A stretch of 64,000 nucleotides of DNA from Flaveria trinervia (GCA_025506515.1 CM046444.1:72956192-73020191), one strand, 5' to 3'. Positions 11,307 through 22,099 are shown, numbered from the stretch's first letter. Numbers and translations are program-made. The notes: generated by a model not told the origin, from the sequence alone.

Positions 11307-12283
11307 TGACGGGTTTGCTAGAACACAAAATCCATGTTTAACCATTTAAACTTTCAAAAAACGCAGCGGATATGTAGCTTTTAAAACCGATTTTAAAGCT
11401 GAAAATTTCATGTTCTTAGTTATGTTTTAAGATGGAAAACAAGCCCAAATCAAAAAGGATCATTTATGTGAATGAACAAGCTATGAACATAATGAAATGC
11501 ACATAAAATCACAGCTATATAAAGCTGTGATTAACTACCTTTCTGCAGCTGAAATGTCGACCAAGAATAGAGGTGTTAGACGCACCAAAAACTACCAAGA
11601 CTTCAAGAGAAGAAGCCCTCAAGTGTCTATACCCCAAGCCCTTGCAAAGCACCTTCTTGTTAGGAAGAAACACCACCAAAAACCTTCAAAACCCACAAAG
11701 GAAAGCTGCTAGAACTGAGTTTGATGGGAGAGAAGAGAGAGTTTTTGGCTGGTTTGCATGTGTTGAGTTGATATTGAAAAATGAAGACCCCAAAACATTT
11801 ATGATGTGTGTAGTCTTTCAAAATAAAAGAACCAATGATATGTTAAGGGGGGTGGCCGAAATTTTAAGTTAAAAAGGGTTTCCCCCCTTTAAATTTTATC
11901 ACACAATCATACATTAAATGGTCTTTTAACTAGACATGCAATTAACCATTTAATTGCATGTACAAGTTATATAACTTACACAATTAACCATTTAACTTAT
12001 AAGTTATAATTTCTCATTATTATTTGATGTCATCTAACTAATTTAAATGAAATTTCAAATAATATTATTGAACAAAATATCCAAATAAGTTGTTCCCTCT
12101 CATATGCAACTTATTTAGAAAACCCATTTTCTAAATTGGTGTAAATATTTAATTGCATGATCATATCATTAATTAAATATTAATTGGTGTTTGCTAAGCT
12201 TGTTATTGGGTATAACCCGACTTGGATCATAACGTACTAACCGCATCAATGTTCTACGTGTCTTGGGCATATAGAATCCTACA
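11307..12283 (-). repeat. C3 3' LTR
   Basis: On the minus strand it starts TGTAGGATTC and ends AACCCGTCA. It is nearly identical to 18386-19363. Plus-strand frames of 71-99 codons inside it occur in both LTRs only because the LTRs are near-identical; I do not count them as genes. Confidence 0.93.
11507..11532 (-). promoter_or_regulatory. C3 LTR TATA box inside a perfect inverted repeat
   Basis: Arms AATCACAGCT (11507-11516) and AGCTGTGATT (11523-11532) are perfect inverted repeats around ATATAA, giving TTTATATAG on the minus strand. The same structure is at 18586-18611 in the 5' LTR, where it would be the active promoter. A TATA box in the loop of a 10-base palindrome is unusual. Confidence 0.6.
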
Positions 12284-12298
12284 ATCTCCCACTTGCAC
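12284..12298 (-). promoter_or_regulatory. C3 polypurine tract
   Basis: The minus strand reads GTGCAAGTGGGAGAT directly before the TGTAGG start of the 3' LTR, a typical copia plus-strand primer. Confidence 0.85.
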
Positions 12299-13029
12299 AA
12301 GATTCGTAGAGGATTGATGCAAGCAGTAAATACCGCCTAACAACGGTTCACTACCCTTAATACGCATGACTTATAGCCACTCAATAACATCATTCCATTC
12401 AAGTATCCTACTTGAAATGATTTAGGTGAATCAATCATCTATCCTTTTGTCACAGATGTCATGTTAAATCCAAGAACACAGAATGATCATTTCTTGTTGA
12501 TTTAACTTGTCAGGCCTTAGACATCTAACTCTCAACGAATAAGAGGAACAAATTCCATCTTGACTACATACGTTTCTCACAAACACCTCGTGTTATATCT
12601 GAACATACCCTTATGTACTGTCCACTATTTCAGGACAGTGAAGAATTAGCTCAAGGTATAATACTTAGTGAATATCAAAACTCAATATGTATCTCAGGTC
12701 GGAGGATACCAAATGATATTCGCCTTTACTCAAATTTACTTATGATCAATCATTAAGATTCCATGTAGTATAATTTGAGATGCGGGTTAGTCCAATATTT
12801 GTGTCCCACAAATATCTACGAACTTTGGTAGCAACCCATTGCTCTATATTCATCCTTATGAATATCAACCAATCCAAGTTCATAATAATCTTACTCTCAC
12901 ACTTGTTCCCACAAGTATGAGCGACTACGGACATTTTAGAGTAAACATTTTACTCATGGATAAAACATGCTAAATAGGAACATTAATTGAAACACTATAA
13001 CCAAATAATTTTATTCAAATAATATAGAG
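12299..13029 (-). other. C3 3' untranslated region
   Basis: About 730 bases lie between the RNase H end and the polypurine tract. They are AT-rich and have no convincing frame; the 62-codon minus frame at 12746-12934 shows no known motif. Nothing else seen. Confidence 0.6.
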
Positions 13030-13383
13030 TTACACAAATCCAAATACAAAATTTACAGATAAAATCCAATCACTAGAATATCGAAGTCCCATGGCACAAG
13101 TATGACCTTCATGCTTTGCCTTTTCAAGGAGCTTCGTGAGAGGATCCGCAATGTTTTGATCCGTGTGAACTTTGCGAATACATATCTTTCCCTTTTCAAC
13201 TTCATCTCGTATGTAGTTGAATCTCCGCTCAATGTGCCTAGTCTTTTGATGAGCACGAGGTTCCTTGATTTGAGCAATCGCACCCTTGTTGTCACAAAAG
13301 ATCTCTAGGGGTTCCTGAATGGAAGGGACAACCCCTAGATCGGCAATGAATTTCTTCAACCATGCAGCTTCTTGAGCTGCCAA
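13030..13383 (-). pseudogene. C3 pol, RNase H C-terminal part
   Basis: The minus strand encodes AAQEAAWLKKFIADLGVV, IFCDNKGAIAQIKEP, KTRHIERRFNYIRDEVEKG and VHTDQNIADPLTKLL, the C-terminal half of copia RNase H including the DNxGAI Asp motif. The N-terminal half (the DASF...SKKQ region with the catalytic Glu) is absent: the RT end at about 13474 is joined to this part through short repeated filler. No functional RNase H is possible. Confidence 0.9.
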
Positions 13384-13473
13384 TGAGGCGGCGACATATT
13401 CTAGGGGTTCCTGAATGGAAGGAACATATCTCTTGTCTTCCTGAATGGAAGGAACATATCTCTTGTCCTCCTT
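13384..13473 (-). repeat. Filler repeats at an RNase H deletion junction
   Basis: TTCCTGAATGGAAGGAACAT occurs twice in tandem (about 13409 and 13440, roughly 31 bases apart), and CTAGGGGTTCCTGAATGGAA also occurs at 13306 and 13401. The repeats bridge the RT end to the RNase H tail where a few hundred bases are missing. This looks like templated filler from end-joining repair. Confidence 0.7.
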
Positions 13474-14813
13474 AGGTACTTAAGTATGTTCTTAACAGCC
13501 ATCCAATGACTGTTTTCAGGATTTTGCTGGTAACGGCTTGTCATACTCAAGGCGCATGACACGTCCGGTCGAGTGCATATCGTTGCATACATGATGGATC
13601 CAATAGCAGATGCATATGGGATTGCCTTCATTTTATCTTGCTCATCCTTTAAGCTTGGACATTGAGTCGTACTCAATATCGTTCCTCTTTGAATAGGTAC
13701 GGTACCTTTCTTAGAGTTTTCCATCTTGAACCTTTTCAAGATCTTATCAATGTATGCACTTTGATTCAAACCAATCAACCGCCTTGATCTATCCCTATAG
13801 ATCTTTATTCCCAGAATGTAGGCGGCTTCACCAAGATCCTTAATGGAAAAACAACTTCCATGCAAGGTTTTTACACCTTCCAGGGTTGGAATGTCATTTC
13901 CAAATAGTAGTATGTCATCAACATACAATACTAGGAAAGTTATTGTGCTCCCACTAGCCTTCTTATACACACAAGCCTCATCAGCATTTTTTATGAAGCC
14001 AAATTTCTTTACTTCCTCATCAAAACGGTGATTCCAGCTTCTCGATGCTTGTTTCAATCCATATATTGATTTCTTTAACTTGCATACTTTATTAGGATGT
14101 ATTGGATCCATAAAACCTTCAGGTTGAACCATATAGACATCTTCCTCAAGATATCCATTTAGGAAAGCGGTTTTGACATCCATTTGCCAAATCTCATAAT
14201 CATAATGAGCAGCTATGGCAAAAAATATCCTTATAGACTTTAGCATCGCAACAGGTGAGAAGGTTTCATCATAATCAACCCCTGGAGTTTGAGTGAAACA
14301 CTTTGCTACAAGTCTAGCTTTATAAGTATCCAAGTTTCCATGCATATCGGTTTTCTTCTTGGAAACCCACTTACTTCCAACTACCTTGGAATTAAGGGGT
14401 GGTACAACAATTTCCCAAACTTGATTGTCATACATGGATTGCATCTCAACGTTCATGGCTTCAAGCCATTTGTCACAGTCCGAATTGGACACTGCATCAT
14501 GGTATGTGGTTGGTTCATCTGAATCTACCACATAGCATCCATCCACGAAAAATCCGTATCTTTCAGGTGGATTACTAATTCTACCACTTCTGCGAACGTC
14601 TTGTGTGTATTGATCAACCCCTTGATCATCCTCAACATCCTCATGTTGAGTGCTAGTTTCAACCAAACGTGCATTGGGTTGTGGTTCTTGATCCTCTTCA
14701 AGGTCCACTGTTCTACTGCCAGCTCCTTCCATAAGGAACTTTGCTTCTAAGAACTCACCCTTTCTCGCAAAAAACACCTTTTGTTCCAGCGGATCATAGA
14801 AATAATATCCCAT
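13401..14813 (-). pseudogene. C3 pol, integrase C-terminus, linker and reverse transcriptase
   Basis: A 470-codon minus-strand frame. It opens in the integrase C-terminus (GYYFYDPLEQKVFFARKGEFLE), passes a linker (RRSGRISNPPERYGF) and contains RT: SKWVSKKKTDMHGNLDTYKARLVAK, YDETFSPVAMLKSIR, QMDVKTAFLNGYLEEDVYM, SIYGLKQASRSWN, LYVDDILLFGND (YVDD intact), SIKDLGEAAYILGI and CTRPDVSCALSMTSRYQ. The real end is at about 13474 (KYLRRTRDMFL); the rest is filler. Upstream the integrase frame is broken near 15050. This is the best-preserved RT of the window. Confidence 0.93.
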
Positions 14814-16048
14814 AGAATCTCTAGGATATCCAACAAAGATACACTTGGTGGATCAGACTTCTAACTTGTTTGGGGTGGGAGTCTTAACATAAGCGTCACA
14901 ACCCTAGACCCTTAAGTATGATAGGGATGGAACCCTTCCATGCCATATCTCAAAAGGTGTCCTTTCCACCTTTTTGGTTGGGCCATATTTAGAATACGGG
15001 CCGCGGAAAGCAGAGCGAAACCCCAAAATGATAGAGGTAATGAGCTTCTAGCCATCATAGATCGACCATATCCAATAAGGTTTGATTCCTCCTCTGAGAC
15101 ACACCATTATGTTGTGGTGTTCAGGTGGAGTGAGTTGTGAGACAATCCCACAACTCCTAAGATGATCTTGAAAGGCATCACTTAGGTATTCACCTCCTCT
15201 ATCGGTACGGAGAACTTTAATTGACTTGTTCAGTTGATTTTCTACTTCATTCTTGAAGATTTTGAACATTTCAAAAGCTTCATCTTTGTGCCTTAATAAG
15301 TACACATACCCATAGCGACTATAATCGTCGGTAAAGGTAATGAAGTATCTTTCACCATTCCTAGTCATTGGCTTAAAAGGACCACATACATCCAAATGTA
15401 TGATTCCTAATAAATCTTTTGCCCTTTCATTAGTTCCACTAAAGGGTGCCTTAGTCATCTTTCCTTGTAAACAAGATTCACAAACATCAAATGAATCACA
15501 TTCATTTGTTTTTAAAAGACCATTCTTTTGAAGTGTTTGTAAATGTTTCTTGTTTATATGGCCAAGACGACAATGCCAAAGATAGGTATCACTCAAGTCC
15601 AACTTGAGTTTCTTGGTGTTAGTTTGGTACAATGAGCTATTTAAAGTATTTTCATGAACCAATTCATAAATACCATTAATGGGAATAGCTTTAAAATAGA
15701 ACATACCATTAAAAGAAACATAAATATCTTTTTCAACAAATGATAATACATATCCAAATTGTTTTAACAGGGCTACAGAGATAATATTCCTAGTCAAAAT
15801 AGGAACATACAAAACATTGTTCAAAATTACTTCCAAACCATTTGGAAGTTTCAAGATGTAGTCACCACGGGCTTCAACTTGAACTTTAGCCCCATTGCCC
15901 ATGTAGAGGCTTACATCCCCTTTCTTGAAGTCACTACTTCTTTTGAACCCCTGCAACAAATTGCAAATCTGAGTTCCACATCCGGTATCTAATACCCATG
16001 TGTTAGAGGATATCATGTTTAAATCAATATGGATCATGTATATTGTAC
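14814..16048 (-). pseudogene. C3 pol, protease, GAG-pre-integrase and integrase
   Basis: Minus strand. Protease: NTWVLDTGCGTQIC (DTG active site) and NVLYVPILTRNIISV. GAG-pre-integrase zinc-binding segment: LWHCRLGHINKKHL...CESCLQGKMTKAPF. Integrase: HLDVCGPF (Asp 1), FTDDYSRYGYVYLL, LRTDRGGEYLS (Asp 2); the Glu motif sits in a shifted frame after about 15110 and the C-terminus needs more frame changes (stops at about 14857 and 14907). The DTGCGT.IC protease form differs from the DSGCSRHMTG form of C0, C1 and E, so C3 belongs to another copia lineage. Confidence 0.88.
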
Positions 16049-16942
16049 CTAAGGTCTGCCCGGCATCCCTCTTGCTTTCAACTCTTGGAGATGGACAGGA
16101 CAATTCCTTGCCCAATGTCCAATCTCCCCACACTTGAAGCATAGGTCGTTAGTAGCAACCTTTTTCCTTTTCTCTTGTGGTTTGGGTGGCACCCTTGCCA
16201 CCCCTTTCCCTTTTCCCCAAGCGGGTCCCTTACCCTTGGCAACCTTTGCCTTGGGTGCGGGACGAGGCCTTTTATTGTTCCCACCTTCATTAATGGTGAG
16301 AACGGGTAAAACCCTTTTACCCATGGCCGCCTCGGCCGTTTTGAGCATTGAGTGAAGCTCACCAATGCTTTTGTCCCAAGCATTCATGTTGTAGTTCAAC
16401 ACGAATGTCTCAAACCTCTTGGTAAGGCCATTTAGGATCAAATCCGTGGCCAATTCCTTCGAGACGGGACAATTAAGCCTCTCGAGGCGGTCAATGTGAC
16501 TTTTCTTCTTAAGTACATAAGATGAAACAGATTGGTTGTCGTCCATACGACATGCATGGAGTGCTCGAATCGTTTCGAAGCGCTCAACCCTTGCTTGCTG
16601 TTGGAACGTTTCCTTCAGTTGTGTTATCATGTCGTAAGCTCCGTGGTGTTCGTACTCCTTTTGGAGATCTGGAGTCATGCTCGCTAGCATGAGACAAGAC
16701 ACTTGGACGGAGTCCTCAGTGTACTTCAGCCAATCGTTGTAGGCCTCCTCATCATCCTCGCTAGGTTGATCGGGGATAGGGTCGTCTAAAACATACGATC
16801 TTCTCTCTTGCTTGAGAACGATTCTCAAGTTTCGATACCAATCGATGAAGTTGTTATGATTTAGACGTTCCTTTTGGAGGATCGCTCGTAGAGATTGGTT
16901 GGACGCGGATGAGTTATCGGAATTATCATTATTTGAAGCCAT
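16049..16942 (-). CDS. gag: C3 Gag polyprotein (open gag frame; element otherwise broken)
   Basis: An open minus-strand frame of 297 codons starting MASNNDNSDNSS, with the start context just inside the leader. The N-terminal and central parts match copia Gag (LNHNNFIDWYRNLRIVLKQE, MITQLKETFQQQARVERFETIRALHACRM, LILNGLTKRFETFVLNYNM). A basic Lys/Pro/Gly linker (residues about 225-260) leads to one CCHC zinc knuckle CFKCGEIGHWARNC (residues about 268-281). Gag forms the particle and binds RNA through the knuckle. It ends at a stop after GMPGRP, about 30 codons before the protease motif in a different register, so Pol expression would need a frameshift or reflects a mutation. It is the only intact-looking retroelement gene here. 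Confidence 0.9.
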   Translation of the reverse strand: MASNNDNSDNSSASNQSLRAILQKERLNHNNFIDWYRNLRIVLKQERRSYVLDDPIPDQPSEDDEEAYNDWLKYTEDSVQVSCLMLASMTPDLQKEYEHHGAYDMITQLKETFQQQARVERFETIRALHACRMDDNQSVSSYVLKKKSHIDRLERLNCPVSKELATDLILNGLTKRFETFVLNYNMNAWDKSIGELHSMLKTAEAAMGKRVLPVLTINEGGNNKRPRPAPKAKVAKGKGPAWGKGKGVARVPPKPQEKRKKVATNDLCFKCGEIGHWARNCPVHLQELKARGMPGRP

Positions 16943-18369
16943 CTACAAAATTTAACAAAGTTTTATTTTAGTATTTTCGATATTGTAATTTTAATAATAA
17001 ATGCCTTTTAAGGTCTTTTCATATTAAAATCTAGAACCCAACATTACATTTAAATTGTGGTTAGGTGACCTTTATCCCACGTTTTAAATTAATAAGGTGG
17101 TCAACGTTTGACGATTGCAACCATTTGCAACTTCTAGAAATATGGGATCGACTTGAAACATCATATGTAAAGTCGGCATGTTAATCCCATCCACACCATT
17201 TGGAAACCACATCGTAGGTGATCTATTTGACATGATTTGCAAATCAAGACACCCTACTTACACCCACGTGTGAGTTTGCCAAAACAAGTGGTTAGGTGAC
17301 CTTTATCCCACAAATAAGGCATTCTCACCTTGAATCACGAGTTCCCTCAAAGTGGTTAGGTGACCTTTATCCCACTAAGAGTTCTCAAGTGACTCAAGTG
17401 TTATGTAAAAGGATGGTGTTGATCTTGTTAAAGAATATTTAGAGGTTACATAATATTAGTTTAGAAAAATCTATGTACTTGTATTTGCATGCAATCAAAT
17501 ACAAGGTACCCTATGGTCCTTTGATTAAAACCAATTTTAATCTTTAAAATCATTAAACCATTTTAATAACTTTATATAAACTTTTAGAACCATCAATTTT
17601 CAGCTTGTTAAGTTGTTAGTGAGTTTGTTATGTATGCCAAAACATCAACCATTCAAACAAACAACAAACATTTAAACAAGCATAAACATTAACAATCATA
17701 TGTGCATAACCATAGCCCTTATGTTGACAACACTTGTTTGCCATCACAAGTGTTGTCATTTGGTCTTTTCTAAGGTTACAACAAAAGAACACATAGAAAG
17801 CTTCCAAAAGCCTCCCACTTGAAACCGCATCCAAAATGCTCCATGTTTCTTTAGTGTCTTCCTTTGTGCTTCCAAGGCATATGTCTTCATATTACAAGAT
17901 ATAAGGTCCTAATACATGATATCTAGTAAAATGAAATTACACCTAATCTATTTATTACAACCCAATAATAAATAAAATTACACTTGAAACAATAGATAAT
18001 ACAACCCAATTGAATGAATGAATATAACCATTACAAACACCCAAACAACACAAGGTCAATGGCTAGGTTATGCACTAAAATAAGCATCCATTATATCATC
18101 CAAAATATAACTATGAATACCCTTAAAACCAACGAATTTTCAGCCAACATAAACTGAAAAATTCGGGTTTAGATGTTGTCCAAACAACACAACATATCAA
18201 CATATATATATCTTTCAAGATTTAATCTTAAGCATGTATAATATAATCTTGAAAGTTGGGGATTCAACAAAACAGAAACATAGCAGCCCCAAATCAGCTT
18301 ATATTTAGATTATTATCATCCTTTAAAACCTATTTTAAAGGACAAAACAAGCAAGTCATCCACATAACC
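16943..18369 (-). other. C3 untranslated leader with a repeated 23-base element
   Basis: About 1.4 kb between primer site and gag ATG, unusually long for copia. GTGGTTAGGTGACCTTTATC (followed by CCA) occurs three times on the + strand, near 17057, 17289 and 17351. The remainder is AT-rich with no credible frame. A packaging or translation-control role is possible but not shown. Confidence 0.6.
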
Positions 18370-18383
18370 GGCTCTTGATGCCA
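18370..18383 (-). promoter_or_regulatory. C3 primer binding site
   Basis: The minus strand TGGCATCAAGAGCC lies two bases inside the 5' LTR end. It is a variant of the initiator-Met-tRNA-type site TGGTATCAGAGC, matching at most positions. Confidence 0.75.
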
Positions 18384-18385
18384 TT

Positions 18386-19363
18386 TGACGGGTTTGCTAG
18401 AACACAAAATCCATGTTTAACCATTTAAACTTTCAGAAAACGCAGCGGATATGTAGCTTTTAAAACCGATTTTAAAGCTGAAAATTTCATGTTCTTAGTT
18501 ATGTTTTAAGATGGAAAACAAACCCAAATCAAAAAGGATCATTTATGTGAATGAACAAGCTATGAACATAATGAAATGCACATAAAATCACAGCTATATA
18601 AAGCTGTGATTAACTACCTTTCTGCAGCTGAAATGTCGACCAAGAATAGAGGTGTTAGACGCACCAAAAACTACCAAGACTTCAAGAGAAGAAGCCCTCA
18701 AGTGTCTATACCCCAAGCCCTTGCAAAGCACCTTCTTGTTAGGAAGAAACACCACCAAAAACCTTCAAAACCCACAAAGGAAAGCTGCTAGAACTGAGTT
18801 TGATGGGAGAGAAGAGAGAGTTTTTGGCTGGTTTGCATGTGTTGAGTTGATATTGAAAAATGAAGACCCCAAAAACATTTATGATGTGTGTAGTCTTTCA
18901 AAATAAAAGAACCAATGATATGTTAAGGGGGGTGGCCGAAATTTTAAGTTAAAAAGGGTTTCCCCCCTTTAAATTTTATCACACAATCATACATTAAATG
19001 GTCTTTTAACTAGACATGCAATTAACCATTTAATTGCATGTACAAGTTATATAAGTTACACAATTAACCATTTAACTTATAAGTTATAATTTCTCATTAT
19101 TATTTGATGTCATCTAACTAATTTAAATGACATTTCAAATAATATTATTGAACAAAATATCCTAATAAGTTGTTCCCTCTCATATGCAACTTATTTAGAA
19201 AACCCATTTTCTAAATTGGTGTAAATATTTAATTGCATGATCATATCATTAATTAAATATTAATTGGTGTTTGCTAAGCTTGTTATTGGGTATAACCTGA
19301 CTTGGATCATAACGTACTAACCGCATCAATGTTCTACGTGTCTTGGGCATATAGAATCCTGCA
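18386..19363 (-). repeat. C3 5' LTR
   Basis: Same ends as the 3' LTR except that the outer end reads CCTGCA here and CCTACA at 12283. The TATA palindrome is at 18586-18611. Target bases CGTTA follow at 19364-19368. Confidence 0.93.
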
Positions 19364-19368
19364 CGTTA

Positions 19369-19520
19369 AACAATAGTGTATTGCTCAATAACATTGTTTT
19401 AATGAAATGAATGGCTTTTGTTAAAATAATTTTGTTGCTTAAGCTTGTAAATTTGTAATGTTTAATGTATTTAATGCTATGAATGACCAACTGTGAGGTC
19501 TCCGGGAATGGGGCCTTACA
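19369..19520 (+). repeat. G2 5' LTR, second part
   Basis: This resumes the gypsy LTR after the C3 insertion (AACAATAGTGTATTGCTCAATAAC) and ends GGGGCCTTACA, matching 60413-60561 of the G1 3' LTR. Confidence 0.88.
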
Positions 19521-19523
19521 AGT

Positions 19524-19536
19524 TGGTATGAGAGCC
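19524..19536 (+). promoter_or_regulatory. G2 primer binding site
   Basis: TGGTATGAGAGCC lies three bases after the LTR end, one mismatch from the initiator-Met-tRNA complement TGGTATCAGAGC. Confidence 0.75.
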
Positions 19537-19873
19537 AAAGTTTAAGAGAATTGGGTTAAATAAAATTTTAAAACCTAAACTTAAACTCAAAATGGGGCAA
19601 CTGGAGGGATGTCAACCCGAGTAGCTACGTGCCATCAGGTATGTCTTTTCTTAATGTTAACCGGTATTATGTGCGCATGCTATGTGATTTATGTTTCTTT
19701 AGTAGATTTAGATCTTGATTAAGTCAGGATAGGAGATGCTTGTGGTATGAAGAGTAAAGTAAGTGGCTAATCACAACTCGCCATTGTAATTAGGGACTTA
19801 CTATACTTGACAAAAACTGAGTTATTACCTTGAATGACCGAATTAGTGTTTGAATCTTATAGCGTGTTAGAAG

Positions 19874-20838
19874 ATGGCTGGACAGAAATCTTCCAAGACT
19901 CTAAGAGGCAGAGGCCATCCACGTGTGAGTAGGAGTAGTGCTAAGGCTCCTAAGACGACCCATGAGAACCCTGAGGTTTATGGCCGGAGCGAGGAGAATG
20001 AGAATGCTAGCATGAATGCCTCAGCTAGGGAGGTGATTGCTAATGAAGTACACCAGGTCATCCAGACAGTCTTACCGTCTGTGGTGACTGAAGTCATCAG
20101 GGCTATGAGAAGCGAGGAGAGGAAGGAGAAGGAGACTAGAAAGGGATCAACGGGCAAGGAAAGCAGAAGGGAGGAGGAACAACCAAAGCCTAAGACTGTG
20201 TTGTCCAGTGAGGAGGAGGATGATGTAGTGGGGGTAGCGACTGGAGGGTGCAGTTAGGGGCGTTCCAAAGGTGTAAGCCCCTGACTTTCAATGGCAATGG
20301 CAATGCTGCTGCCGCTCATCGCTGGGTGGGGGAGATGGAGGCAGTCTTGGAGATCAGTGAGTGCCGCGAGGACTAGAAGGTGAATTCCGCAACTCACTCT
20401 CTCGTTGATTCAGCGCTGTGTTGGTGGGACAATATTTCCAAGCCGGCGAGGCTGGTGCCGGATCAGGTAACGCTGGCATGAAGGAAGATCAAGAGGTACA
20501 TCCAGGGATTGGCGGCTGACATTCGCAGACACTTGATTGCTGTCAGCCAGGTACCTTTCGATCGGTGGTGGATTTGGCGGGTAGATTGTATGATGAGCGG
20601 GACGAAACTGGGGTGGAGGTGAAGAAAATAAGTGGGGATGGTAAGAACTGGAATAGGAAGAGGTTTGGACGAGGTGGTCTCACTCCAAACAACAAGAAGA
20701 GGAAGGTGGACGATCGTGGGGTGTCGTTAAGATCAGAGCTGAAAAAGTGTGGTAGATTTGGAAGGGAGCATACCGGTGAGTGTAGGATTGGACTGAATGT
20801 ATGCTTCACATGTGGCAAGCTGGGCCACATCGCTAGAA
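19874..20838 (+). pseudogene. gag: G2 gag fragment (Tekay-like)
   Basis: It starts MAGQKSSKTLRGRGHPRVSR and runs open to 20257. It then continues with frame changes through FNGNGNAAAAHRWVGEMEAVL and WWDNISKPARLV to a zinc knuckle CFTCGKLGHIAR, where it stops abruptly at 20838. An in-frame TAG in GAGGACTAGAAGG (about 20369-20381) is shared with G1 at 54670, indicating a common damaged ancestor. The matching G1 gag continues past the knuckle at 55128. Gag would form the particle. Confidence 0.85.
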
Positions 20839-22099
20839 AATTGAACTCATAATCCAGCAGTTGATTTTGCAACCCGAGGATTTGAGAACATCATGCTGAT
20901 GCAGTAATGTACTCAGCTTCTGCAGTTGAAATAGAGACATTTGTTTGTTTCTTACATTGCCACGAGACTAATCAGGGACCTAGAAATTGACAGCCACCCG
21001 AAGTAGATTTTCTATCTTGACAAATCCGCCATAATCACTATCTATATATCCATGTAGTTCAAAGTTACCCTCATAAGGATACCAAAGCACTAAAGCTGGT
21101 GTACCTTTGAGATACCTGAATATCATTTTGATAGAAATTAAGTGTGATTTTTTCGGGTCTGATTGGTACCTAGCACAAACACAAACAACATACATAATGT
21201 CCGGTCTAGATGCAGTAAGATACATCAAAGAACCAATCATTGATCTTTATAGCATTGGTTAATAGATTTTCCTTTTGGATCAGGTTCAATCTTGGTGTTA
21301 ACATCTGCTGGAGTTCGTATGGACTGACAGTCTTGCAACTTAAATTTCTTCAAGAGCTTGTCAACAAACATCTCTTGATTGATAAAAATTCCATCATTAG
21401 TTTGCTTGACTTGAAGTCCAAAAAAAAAGTTAATCTCTCCCATAGAACTCATTCGGAACAAAGATTTCATGATTTCTTCAAATTCATTGCACAATTTTGG
21501 ACTGGTAGAACCAAATATGATATCATGAACGTACACTTGTACACGTAAGTGATCATCATTTTCTTCCTTATGAATAAAGTTGGATCAATTTTCCCTCTTG
21601 TGTATCCATGTTGGATTAAGTTTTGTGATAATGTCTCATACCAAATTCTAGGGGCTTGATGAAGTCCATATGAAACTTTACTCAGCTTATATACTCGATA
21701 TGGAAATTCTGCATCCTCAAAGCCTAGAGGTTGCTTCACAAACACATTGACAGTGATAGGACCATATAGAAATGCACCTTTACATCCATTTGATACACCT
21801 TAAATTTCATGAATGAAGCATAGGCCAGGAAAACTGGAATGGATTCAAGTCTTGCAACTGGTGCAAACACTTCATCATAATCTATCCTTCTTCCTATGTG
21901 TATCCTTGTGCAACAAGTCTCGTTTTGTTCCTTATTACAACACCACAATCATCAGTCTTATTTCTAAACAACCATTTCGTGCCTATAACATTTTCTCCTT
22001 CAGGTAAATCCACTAAATTCCACACTTCTTGTTTGCGAAATTAAAGTAATTCTTCTTGCATGGCTTCTATCCAACCATTGTCCTTTAATGCTTCGGTAA
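20839..22099 (-). pseudogene. C1 copia RT/RNase H, second duplicated copy
   Basis: Minus strand: RNase H remnants (QNQLLDYEF at the left edge, the TEAEYITA region near 20910), MIGSLMYLTASRPDIMYVVCVCARYQS, a shifted RT segment with MYVHDIIFGSTSP (YVHD again, shared with the copy at 8434), SYGLHQAPRIWYETL, YDEVFAPVARLESIP and QMDVK. It is interrupted at 22099 by G1, and reading continues in sense at 60562. The YVHD change in both copies predates the duplication or is a subfamily trait. Confidence 0.88.
22095..22099 (+). repeat. G1 target duplication, left copy
   Basis: GGTAA precedes the LTR at 22100 and is repeated exactly at 60562-60566 after the 3' LTR. It defines G1 as one insertion of 38 kb including its nested passengers. 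Confidence 0.92.

Larger units (their letters stand above)
11307..19363 (-). mobile_element. C3: complete Ty1/copia element inserted in the gypsy LTR
   Basis: Two LTRs (11307-12283 and 18386-19363; 977 and 978 bases) flank, in minus-strand order, a primer site, a long leader, gag, protease, integrase, RT and RNase H. About eight or nine LTR differences by eye suggest a young insertion. PPT, PBS and near-perfect target duplication agree. Part of RNase H is deleted and the pol frame is broken, so it is structurally complete but probably non-autonomous. Confidence 0.94.
9476..20838 (+). mobile_element. G2: truncated Ty3/gypsy (Tekay-like) element, 5' LTR to mid-gag, interrupted by C3
   Basis: The 5' LTR (9476-11306 plus 19369-19520) starts TGTAACACC and ends GGGGCCTTACA, then come a primer site and a partial gag ending in the zinc knuckle at 20838, where the sequence switches abruptly to C1 copia. 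The target bases GGTAA (9471-9475) precede it, the same C1 position as for G1. I interpret G2 as a tandem-duplicated 5' piece of G1, not a separate insertion. Confidence 0.82.

Noticed and set aside
11497..11872. Plus-strand frames of 71-99 codons, duplicated at 18576-18906
   Set aside because: They lie inside the two C3 LTRs and recur only because the LTRs are near-identical; no motif, and antisense to the element.
17628..17834. 68-codon minus-strand frame with many Cys
   Set aside because: It lies in the C3 leader, no zinc-finger spacing, no second copy to test; most likely chance.
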